Positions 1 to 5,972 of a stretch of DNA of 12,164 nucleotides are shown in pieces (within the stretch, counting starts at the first letter, position 1; every line of letters begins with the position of its first letter). The translations under genes were made by a program, and so were the position numbers. Below the pieces are notes generated by a model. The model was not told the DNA's origin and did no database searches. It saw nothing but the letters and a program-made list of their open reading frames with translations. The stretch is from a bacterium (GTDB lineage Bacteria > Patescibacteriota > Minisyncoccia > UBA6257 > UBA9933), in assembly GCA_021817915.1 (NCBI GenBank), contig JAKAFV010000004.1, positions 1-12,164 on the forward strand, given 5' to 3'.

Positions 1-999
1 TTCACGCCTTGGCAAAATTTCGACCGAAACAACTTTTGCCGGAGACAAAGAAGCCGCGATAAATTTATCGGGCGCCTCGGACCATCCGATTATATCTATT
101 TTTTCATTTCCCAATTCATTTGTAACTGCCATAACGCGGGTGCCGCGCTGGCCCACCAAAGAGCCTATCGGGTCAACGCCCTCGGCTTTAGAACCGGCGG
201 CGATTTTTGTACGGCTTCCCGCCTCACGGGCAACCGCTTTAATTTCAACCAGCTCATCGTGTATTTCCGGAACTTCCATTTCAAAAAGTTTTGAAACAAA
301 TTTCGGATGGCTCCGCGAAAGAATCAAACCCGGAATTCTTGTTTCATCTTGAACCGCTAATAAATAAAATCTCAGCCTTTCGCCGATTCTATAATGTTCT
401 CCCGGAATGGATTCCGTGTAAAACATAATTCCGCTTGCCCTGCCCAAATCAACATAAACATTTCCACGTTCAACTCTTTGAACTGTTCCGCTGACTATCT
501 CGCCTTCTTTTCCAATATATTCTTTCTTTACCGAATCCCTTTCAATTTCCCTGATTTTTTGCAAAATAACCTGTTTGGCTGCTTGCGAAGCGATTCTTCC
601 GAAGTCCGATTCGTCTTCTAATGTAAATTCAAGCTCGTCGCCAACCGCAACGCCTTTTTTTATTTCTTTCGCTTCTTTCAGCCAAATGTGGCGGTCGGGA
701 TTATAAACAGGCAAAAGTTCTTCATCGGATTCAACTCTTTCTTTTTCAACTTCGCCTTCTTCAAGCTCTTCTTTTATACGGACAGTGCTTTCATCAACAA
801 CAAGCTTAACCTGCGAAAATTTCATATCGCCGGTTTTAGGATTTAATTTGCATTTAATAAGCTCGCCTTTTTTGCGGTATTCTTTTCTATAAGCCGCGGC
901 AAGAGCCGCTTCAATAGCGCCGAAAATCGCTCCGGCGTCTATTCCTTTTTCCTGGGCAATCGTCTCAATCGCCCTATTCAAAGCTTTAAGATCTAACAT
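1..999 (-). CDS. nusA: Transcription termination/antitermination factor NusA (5' part, runs off the window)
   Basis: NusA binds RNA polymerase and nascent RNA and modulates pausing, termination and antitermination. The frame is open from the ATG at 997-999 to the window edge, giving 333 residues (MLDLKALNRAIETIAQEKG...). Seen in order: the N-terminal polymerase-binding domain (about 1-125, with AAYRKEYRKKGELIKCKLNP), an S1 RNA-binding domain (about 135-200, GEIVSGTVQRVERGNVYVDLG), then KH1 with EGVDPIGSLVGQRGTRVMAV and the following IDIIGWSEAPDKFIAASLSPAKV, which are classic NusA signatures. KH2 and the end lie outside the window. There is no Shine-Dalgarno sequence before the ATG. rimP, the usual upstream neighbour, is absent; instead the gene has its own promoter at 1110-1138 and a repeat-rich leader. 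The family call is secure. Confidence 0.96.
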   Translation of the reverse strand, partial: MLDLKALNRAIETIAQEKGIDAGAIFGAIEAALAAAYRKEYRKKGELIKCKLNPKTGDMKFSQVKLVVDESTVRIKEELEEGEVEKERVESDEELLPVYNPDRHIWLKEAKEIKKGVAVGDELEFTLEDESDFGRIASQAAKQVILQKIREIERDSVKKEYIGKEGEIVSGTVQRVERGNVYVDLGRASGIMFYTESIPGEHYRIGERLRFYLLAVQDETRIPGLILSRSHPKFVSKLFEMEVPEIHDELVEIKAVAREAGSRTKIAAGSKAEGVDPIGSLVGQRGTRVMAVTNELGNEKIDIIGWSEAPDKFIAASLSPAKVVSVEILPRRE

Positions 1000-1006
1000 A
1001 AATTTA

Positions 1007-1102
1007 ATCCGAAAATATAAAATCCGAATAGTCCGAAATTATCCGAAAACTACCGAAAACGTTTTTCGGATTCTTTCGTAAGTTCGGATACGTCTTTCGG
1101 AT
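1007..1102 (-). repeat. Inverted array of TCCGAAA-type repeats forming the nusA leader
   Basis: Read on the plus strand, there are five copies of a TCCGAAA-type unit (starting near 1007, 1022, 1031, 1041 and 1052), followed by four copies of its reverse complement (near 1063, 1074, 1083 and 1095), spaced roughly 9-16 bp. In the minus-strand transcript the two halves pair in an almost constant register: 1095-1102 with 1007-1014 (8 bp), 1083-1089 with 1022-1028 (7 bp), 1074-1078 with 1034-1038 (5 bp) and 1063-1071 with 1041-1049 (9 bp). The predicted start of transcription is near 1103, so the array is essentially the whole nusA 5' leader and ends 7 nt before the ATG. A regulatory role is inference. 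Confidence 0.8.
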
Positions 1103-1109
1103 ATCTTTA

Positions 1110-1138
1110 ATGATAGATAAAAGAATAAAAAGTGTCAA
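1110..1138 (-). promoter_or_regulatory. Sigma-70-type promoter for nusA
   Basis: On the minus strand, TTGACA (1133-1138) and TATCAT (1110-1115) are separated by exactly 17 nt. This is a perfect -35 and a 5/6 match to the -10 box. It begins just beyond the T-run of the ParB terminator, so nusA would be transcribed independently of the gene upstream. Transcription should start around 1103 and give a leader of about 104 nt. Confidence 0.7.
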
Positions 1139-1142
1139 ATTA

Positions 1143-1182
1143 TAAAAACCCGCCAACCGCGATGTTAAGTGCGGCTGGCGGT
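1143..1182 (-). terminator. Rho-independent terminator of the ParB-like gene
   Basis: The arms 1171-1181 and 1150-1160 form an 11-bp stem with a 10-nt loop. On the minus strand this is followed by G and then TTTTT (1148-1144). One position pairs only as G-U in minus-strand RNA and would be an A-C mismatch in plus-strand RNA, which fixes the direction. It lies about 40 bp past the ParB-like stop codon. Confidence 0.8.
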
Positions 1183-1219
1183 AATACAAATATCTTCTTG
1201 CAAATATTTTCTATCGTTG

Positions 1220-2185
1220 TTAATCAAGGGTGTTTATCCTTTCCGCCAAATCACCGAGACGCTCATGGCAATTCGCTGTTAAGTTTATCAGATCGATGAT
1301 GTGGCAGGCTTTCTGTCCGGTAATCTCCTCGTCTGTCAGCTCATCCGCTTCCTTAATTGCCTCATACAGATTGGCTATCGCCCTTTCAAGATTAGAGACT
1401 ACCAGGTCGGGATGAGTCGCCTGTTTCTTCCCCCGTTCGCTTGATCTTGGCGCCACCTCTATTTTTTTGGCAATGCCTTTCATCACTCGAGGAATATCGC
1501 GCGGACTTAATTTCCTTCCGTTTCTCTTCTGCTGAAGAAAACGCTCGTAAAGACTGCTCAAATTTTCCTGTTTGTCAGGCGGAAACGAAGCCAAATTCAA
1601 AGCCACTGCCTTATCTATCTCTCCCTTCATGAGCTTATCCCTGAGATTCGCGCAAAGATTTAGATATTTCAACAAATTACTTGCGTAACCCTGGGACATT
1701 CCAAGTTCTTCGGCCGATCTTGCTTGGCCCCAACCGAATCGCCTTTTGAATTCGACTATCACCCCGGCTTCCTCTATCGGATTAAGAGATTCTCTGTCGC
1801 AGTTGGCTTTCGCACTACTAAGATAAATCTCATTATCCGTCATCGGAGACCTCAAAAGACAAGTAATGGTTTTAAGACCTGCTATTTCCGCCGATCTCCA
1901 TCTTCTCTCACCGTCAATCAACAGCAAAAAAAATGTGCCGTCGGGATCTTTTCTAATGACAACTTTAATCGGATCCTCGACGCCGCGTTTCTTGATGGAC
2001 CCCGCCGTGCCATTTAGCCTCTGCTCGTTGAATATTTTTCTTGGCTGCTCGGGATTCGGACGAACCAATGGCCGTTCAACTTCATAAGTTCTGCCAATTT
2101 CCATCAGCTGTATCTCTTCGCTTGTCGTTATGCATTCTGTTCCGACTTTTTTCTCTTTTAACGCAACAACCGCACTGTGATTCAT
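1220..2185 (-). CDS. ParB/Spo0J-family DNA-binding protein (solitary)
   Basis: A ParB-family protein of 321 residues. ParB proteins bind centromere-like parS DNA and, in known members, bind CTP to slide along DNA; they usually work with the ATPase ParA. Visible motifs: NPEQPRKIF (44-52, Box I), IDGERRWRSAEIAGL (90-104, Box II, the CTP-binding GERRxR motif), NCDRESLNPIEEA (128-140, Box III), then a helix-turn-helix around 153-175 (ARSAEELGMSQGYASNLLKYL). The C-terminal third is charged and helical, perhaps for dimerisation. The ATG at 2183-2185 is chosen because AGGAGGAGGT (2191-2200) lies just upstream; a TTG at 2209 would put that site inside the gene. No parA is adjacent, so a role in chromosome segregation is unproven; a nucleoid, plasmid-derived or regulatory ParB-like role is equally possible. 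It has its own -10 box and terminator. Confidence 0.9.
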   Translation of the reverse strand: MNHSAVVALKEKKVGTECITTSEEIQLMEIGRTYEVERPLVRPNPEQPRKIFNEQRLNGTAGSIKKRGVEDPIKVVIRKDPDGTFFLLLIDGERRWRSAEIAGLKTITCLLRSPMTDNEIYLSSAKANCDRESLNPIEEAGVIVEFKRRFGWGQARSAEELGMSQGYASNLLKYLNLCANLRDKLMKGEIDKAVALNLASFPPDKQENLSSLYERFLQQKRNGRKLSPRDIPRVMKGIAKKIEVAPRSSERGKKQATHPDLVVSNLERAIANLYEAIKEADELTDEEITGQKACHIIDLINLTANCHERLGDLAERINTLD

Positions 2186-2190
2186 AATCC

Positions 2191-2226
2191 ACCTCCTCCT
2201 TGTATTCAAAACAGCGATTTATTATA
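2191..2226 (-). promoter_or_regulatory. -10 box and strong Shine-Dalgarno of the ParB-like gene
   Basis: On the minus strand a perfect TATAAT (2221-2226) lies about 35 nt before the ATG, and AGGAGGAGGT (2191-2200) lies 5 nt before it. No good -35 hexamer is seen at the expected distance. The ribosome site decides the start codon. Confidence 0.5.
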
Positions 2227-2255
2227 TCTTTTCCTTATAAAGTTATATTAGAGCT

Positions 2256-2329
2256 AAAAAAAGTATCTAATACTTCAGTTATCCTGTCAAATAAAACAGG
2301 GCGTCCGGAAAATCAATCCCGAACGCCCC
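2256..2329 (-). terminator. Tandem terminators after the 84-residue orphan
   Basis: Two hairpins follow one another on the minus strand. The first pairs 2319-2328 with 2299-2308 (10 bp, with one position that pairs as G-U only in the minus transcript) and is followed by TGTTTTAT. The second is AAGTAT-TAG-ATACTT (2261-2275), followed by a T-run (2260-2256). A small GGCGCG-AAA-CGCGCC hairpin (2341-2355) also touches the stop codon of the gene. Confidence 0.7.
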
Positions 2330-2354
2330 TTGTCGTGGTTGGCGCGAAACGCGC

Positions 2355-2609
2355 CTAAAACTCCGTTACTTCTTCAATGTGATGGAAGTGAAAACCCTCG
2401 GGCGCCGCGTCGTAAGCCAAATTCTCAATATAAGGACGGCCAAAACCCCAGGGAAATTTTACCACCGCCGTTGCCCATTCCGGCAATCTTGCCGAGAAAC
2501 GCGCAGCAAAAGGATTTGGCTCTTTATCAGCTCTTTCGGCTCCTTCAGGATTTTGATGGTACCACGCCCTCCATGTTTTCATTTTCTTTTCTTTAGTCTC
2601 ACCAGCCAC
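2355..2609 (-). CDS. Hypothetical protein, 84 residues
   Basis: I do not recognise a family. The frame starts at GTG (2607-2609), with AGGAGGTGG (2614-2622) 4 nt upstream (7 nt from the AGGAGG core), and ends at TAG directly before a hairpin and tandem terminators, so it is a well-delimited gene. The protein is rich in aromatic residues (TWRAWYHQNPEG, VVKFPWGFGRPYIENLAY) and ends in a His/Glu-rich FHFHHIEEVTEF. It has a charged lysine-rich start (ETKEKKMK) and no signal peptide, membrane segment or cysteine. The clustered histidines and acids near the end could bind metal, but that is a guess. It is divergent from dnaE across a 130-bp spacer and co-oriented with the ParB-like gene, from which its own terminators separate it. 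Overlapping plus-strand frames here lack ribosome sites and are shadows. Confidence 0.72.
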   Translation of the reverse strand: MAGETKEKKMKTWRAWYHQNPEGAERADKEPNPFAARFSARLPEWATAVVKFPWGFGRPYIENLAYDAAPEGFHFHHIEEVTEF

Positions 2610-2701
2610 AATACCACCTCCTCTCCCTTTTTCATTTGGTAATATGCCCCATATAATTAATTATCACAATGTCATAAAATCCTTATTCTGTCAACAAAAA
2701 T

Positions 2702-2730
2702 TTGCGCTAACACAGTCCGTCAATTATAAT
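2702..2730 (+). promoter_or_regulatory. Promoter of dnaE, predicted leaderless or nearly so
   Basis: TTGCGC (2702-2707) and a perfect TATAAT (2725-2730) are 17 nt apart. The ATG of dnaE is at 2740, only 9 nt past the -10 box, so transcription would start at about 2737-2740. No Shine-Dalgarno sequence exists between them. A leaderless or near-leaderless mRNA is inferred. Confidence 0.55.
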
Positions 2731-2739
2731 TGAACTATT

Positions 2740-4449
2740 ATGAAATTCGTCCATCTTCATACTCACAGCCATTACTCCTTATTAGACGGTTTGGCAAAAA
2801 TAGACGACATCATAGACCGCGCTAAAGAATTGGGCATGAAGGCCGTCGCCCTTACCGACCATGGAAATCTTTACGGCGCGATTGAATTTTATAAAAAGGC
2901 CGTCAAAGCCGAAATCAAGCCCATTTTAGGAGTTGAAACATACGTTGCTCCGCGAACGCGATTTGAAAAAGAAAGCAAAATAGACGACCAATATTCTCAT
3001 TTAATTTTGCTTTGTGAAAACAACACCGGCTGGAAAAATTTAATCCAGCTTGTCACCAAGTCTTATCTTGAAGGATTTTATTACAAGCCCCGCGTAGATA
3101 AAGAAATTTTAAAACAGCATCACGAAGGGCTTATCGCGCTTTCCGCCTGCGTTGCCGGAGGAATTTCACAGCTTATTTTAAACCGGAGCATGGAAGAAGC
3201 CGAAAAAGAGGTGCGCGAATACCAGGAAATTTTCGGTAAAGAAAACTTCTTTCTTGAAATCGGCTACCACCCGAATTTTGCCGATGCCGAGCGCGCCAAC
3301 ATCGGTTTAAAAAAACTTTCCGAAATTACCGGCGCTCCGCTTGTCGCGACTCAAGACATTCACTACATGAAATCCGAAGACGCCGAATACCACGACATTC
3401 TTTTAGCGGTGCAAACCGGCAATAAAACTTCAGACGACGACCGTCTTACGTTAAAAGCCGATGATTTTTCCATGCGCTCGCAAGAAGATATGATGGAAAT
3501 TTTTAAAGATACTCCCGAAGCCATTGAAAACACGGTAAAAATCGCCGAAAGATGCGAAGTCAACATCATATTAAATAAAATTCTCCTTCCCACGTTCCAA
3601 TTGCCCGAAAGCGAAAATTCATCCATTGAATATCTGAAAAAACTGGCCAATGAAAGGCTGCCCAGCCGGTTTGAAATTGCCGACGCGAAAATTACCGAAC
3701 GTTTAGACTATGAACTCGGCGTTATTGAAAAAACGGGTTTTGCCGATTACTTTTTAATCGTTCAAGACTTTGTAAATTGGGCTAAAGAAAGGGGCATTGT
3801 TGTGGGTCCGGGCAGAGGCTCGGCTGCCGGCAGCTTGGTTTCATACGTTTTAGGAATTACCGACTTAAATCCGCTGAAATACGACTTGCTTTTTGAAAGG
3901 TTTTTAAATCCCGACAGAATTTCAATGCCGGATATTGATATGGATTTTACGGACGTCCGCCGGGACGAAGTTTTCGGCTATATCCGCGAAAAATACGGCG
4001 AAGACAAAGTCGCCCAAATTATCACTTTTGGAACAATGGCTGCCCGCGCCGCCATCCGCGACGCCGGGCGCGCCCTAGGAATGCCTTATTCCCTTTGCGA
4101 CCAAATTTCAAAAATGATTCCGTTTAACCCCACCCAAGGAATGAAGTCAGGCTGGCTTGATAAAACTCTGCAAAAAGTCGCCGAGTTTAAAGAAATTTAC
4201 GAAACAAATCCCGATGCCAAAAAAATCATAGACGCGGCAAGGCATCTGGAAGGCGTTGCCCGGCACGCCTCGGTTCATGCCTGCGGAATAGTTATCAGCA
4301 AAGACACGCTTACCGATTTTGTTCCGCTCCAGCGCGCGCCTCAAGATTCAAACATCATCATCACCCAATTTGAAATGCACAGCATTGAAGATTTAGGCTT
4401 GTTAAAAATGGATTTGCTCGGACTTAAAAATCTCACCATTATTGAATAA
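2740..4449 (+). CDS. dnaE: DNA polymerase III subunit alpha, N-terminal part up to an in-frame stop
   Basis: Replicative DNA polymerase III alpha. This part carries the PHP domain (HTHSHYSLLDG at 7-17, VALTDHGNLYGA after it) and the palm with all three catalytic aspartates: D398 and D400 in MPDIDMDF, and D558 in KMDLLGLKNLT, matching E. coli D401/D403/D555 in spacing. VVGPGRGSAAGSLVSYVLGI is the conserved glycine-rich palm motif. Translation would end after LTIIE at TAA (4447-4449), 11 codons past D558. The same frame then continues to 5931 with conserved DnaE sequence, so this is one gene interrupted by a nonsense codon, not a natural domain boundary. GAA to TAA is a one-base change. On its own this fragment lacks the fingers and could not polymerise. 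A real mutation, a sequencing or assembly error, or readthrough are all possible. Confidence 0.93.
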   Translation: MKFVHLHTHSHYSLLDGLAKIDDIIDRAKELGMKAVALTDHGNLYGAIEFYKKAVKAEIKPILGVETYVAPRTRFEKESKIDDQYSHLILLCENNTGWKNLIQLVTKSYLEGFYYKPRVDKEILKQHHEGLIALSACVAGGISQLILNRSMEEAEKEVREYQEIFGKENFFLEIGYHPNFADAERANIGLKKLSEITGAPLVATQDIHYMKSEDAEYHDILLAVQTGNKTSDDDRLTLKADDFSMRSQEDMMEIFKDTPEAIENTVKIAERCEVNIILNKILLPTFQLPESENSSIEYLKKLANERLPSRFEIADAKITERLDYELGVIEKTGFADYFLIVQDFVNWAKERGIVVGPGRGSAAGSLVSYVLGITDLNPLKYDLLFERFLNPDRISMPDIDMDFTDVRRDEVFGYIREKYGEDKVAQIITFGTMAARAAIRDAGRALGMPYSLCDQISKMIPFNPTQGMKSGWLDKTLQKVAEFKEIYETNPDAKKIIDAARHLEGVARHASVHACGIVISKDTLTDFVPLQRAPQDSNIIITQFEMHSIEDLGLLKMDLLGLKNLTIIE

Positions 4450-4566
4450 AGCATCAGACTCATTAGAGAAATCAGCGGAGACAATGTTGATATTTCCAAT
4501 TTACCGCTGGACGACAAAAAAGTTTTCAAGCTTCTCCAGGAGGGCGACACTACCGGAGTTTTTCAA

Positions 4567-5931
4567 TTGGAATCTTCGGGGATGCGCCGTTATCTTAAAG
4601 ACCTTAAGCCCAACGAATTTGAAGACATCATCGCCATGGTGGCGCTTTATCGTCCGGGCCCGATAGAGCTTATCCCTTCTTTTGTAAATCGAAAGCACGG
4701 CAAAGAAAAAGTTACTTATCTTCATCCCAAGCTTGAACCGATTTTGGAAAGCACTTACGGCATAGGAATATACCAGGAGCAAATGATGAAGATAGCGCAA
4801 GAAATCGGCGGTTTCACGCTCGCCGAAGCCGACACCCTGCGCAAGGCCATCGGCAAGAAAATAAAATCATTGCTCGACGCCCAGAAAGAAAAATTCATAG
4901 AAGGCGGCGTTAAAAACGGCATAGACAAAAAAATCGCCGAAGAAGTTTGGGGCCTTTTCCCGCCGTTCGCGCGCTACGGCTTCAACAAATCTCACGCCGC
5001 CTGCTATGCCTTAATCGCCTACCGCACCGCTTACTTAAAAACTTATTGGCCGATTGAATTTATGACCGCCCTTTTAAACTCTGATTCCGGAGATACTGAT
5101 AGAATCGCTTTCCTAATGTCCGAAGCGCAGAAAAAAGAAATTAAAATTCTTCCGCCGGATGTTAACAGTAGTTTTGCCAATTTCGCCCCTGAAGAAAAAA
5201 ACATCCGCTTCGGACTTTTGGCGATTAAAAATGTGGGCGCGGCAATCGTGGAAGCGATTATTGAAGAACGCCAGCGCGGCGGCCCGTACCAAAACATGAC
5301 CGATTTTCTCACCCGCGTCAGGCATAAGGACTTAAACAAAAAATCGCTGGATAGCATGATTAAAGTAGGCGTATTTGATTCTTTCGGAATGGACCGGGGC
5401 GTTTTGCTGGCGAACCTTGATAACATTCTCGCTTTCTGCCAGAATATTAAAAAGTCCCAAAATTCCTCGCAAACCGGGCTTTTTGGAAATAATTATCATA
5501 GCGTGGCGCTTTTTGAAAAAAACAAAGAAGGCCAAATCGCTTTGCCTAAAGACAAGCTCGCGTGGGAAAGAGAACTTCTCGGACTTTATGTTTCAGGGCA
5601 CCCGTTAAGCGCCTACCTTGAAAAACTTAAAAAATTCAACCCCACGCCGATTAAAAAAATATTGGCGGAAAAGGAAGGCTCAAACGGCGATACCACCCAG
5701 ATTACCGGAGTTATTTCAAACATCCACCGGATTGTCAGCAAGCTCGGCCAGCAAATCTTGTTCGTCATGGTTGAAGATTTAAGCGGTTCAATTGAAATAA
5801 TAGTATTCTCGGACACCTTGGCGAAAAATCCGGCCATCTGGCGGGATAACAATATAATTGTCGCCAACGGAAAAGTTTCATGGCGCAACGGCGAGCCCAA
5901 ATTCATCTGCCAACAAGCGATAGAGCTATAA
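4567..5931 (+). CDS. dnaE: DNA polymerase III subunit alpha, C-terminal part after the in-frame stop
   Basis: This continues the same frame as the upstream dnaE part; the open frame begins at 4450. The first usual start is TTG 4567, preceded by GGAG at 4555-4558, but starting there would remove GVFQ of the conserved GVFQLES fingers motif, so the restart is doubtful. In continuous numbering (stop = 570): YRPGPIELIPSF, YQEQMMKIAQEIGGFTLAEA, GFNKSHAACYA (747-757), a helix-hairpin-helix (LLAIKNVGAAIVEAI, about 825-840), a likely beta-clamp motif QTGLF (911-915) and an OB-fold (about 985-1050). The protein ends right after the OB-fold, at about 1063, so the tau-binding C-terminal domain of E. coli DnaE (1160 residues) is missing. 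Every motif downstream of the stop is intact, with no further stop or frameshift, which suggests the full protein is made or was until very recently. Confidence 0.88.
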   Translation: MESSGMRRYLKDLKPNEFEDIIAMVALYRPGPIELIPSFVNRKHGKEKVTYLHPKLEPILESTYGIGIYQEQMMKIAQEIGGFTLAEADTLRKAIGKKIKSLLDAQKEKFIEGGVKNGIDKKIAEEVWGLFPPFARYGFNKSHAACYALIAYRTAYLKTYWPIEFMTALLNSDSGDTDRIAFLMSEAQKKEIKILPPDVNSSFANFAPEEKNIRFGLLAIKNVGAAIVEAIIEERQRGGPYQNMTDFLTRVRHKDLNKKSLDSMIKVGVFDSFGMDRGVLLANLDNILAFCQNIKKSQNSSQTGLFGNNYHSVALFEKNKEGQIALPKDKLAWERELLGLYVSGHPLSAYLEKLKKFNPTPIKKILAEKEGSNGDTTQITGVISNIHRIVSKLGQQILFVMVEDLSGSIEIIVFSDTLAKNPAIWRDNNIIVANGKVSWRNGEPKFICQQAIEL

Positions 5932-5933
5932 AC

Positions 5934-5968
5934 TAGATAATTGGTTAATTAGATAATTGGATAATTAG
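5934..5968 (+). repeat. 16-bp tandem repeat between dnaE and thrS
   Basis: TAGATAATTGGTTAAT (5934-5949) is followed at once by TAGATAATTGGATAAT (5950-5965), differing at one position, and then TAG. This fills nearly the whole 41-bp gap between the dnaE stop and the thrS start. It leaves no Shine-Dalgarno sequence and places an in-frame TAA (5946-5948) upstream of the thrS ATG. It belongs to the same A/T-rich repeat style as the spacers around rplK. Confidence 0.75.
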
Positions 5969-5972
5969 AAAA

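Noticed and set aside
1007..1102. CRISPR array
   Set aside because: The units are only 7-9 bp, change orientation half-way and have no spacers of constant length.
1004..1189. Open frame of 61 codons on the minus strand upstream of nusA
   Set aside because: It covers the repeat array, the promoter and the terminator arm, has no ribosome site, and its sequence follows the repeat units.
4447..4449. Reassigned TAA codon as the reason for the dnaE stop
   Set aside because: thrS, miaA, gatB, the ParB-like gene and the end of dnaE itself all use TAA as a normal stop in this window.
4450..4566. Split-intein type dnaE as in cyanobacteria
   Set aside because: Conserved DnaE sequence continues directly on both sides of the stop; no intein motifs are present.
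5043..5426. 127-codon frame antisense to dnaE, and similar long frames antisense to gatB, miaA and thrS
   Set aside because: They are shadows of well-identified genes, without ribosome sites or recognisable motifs.
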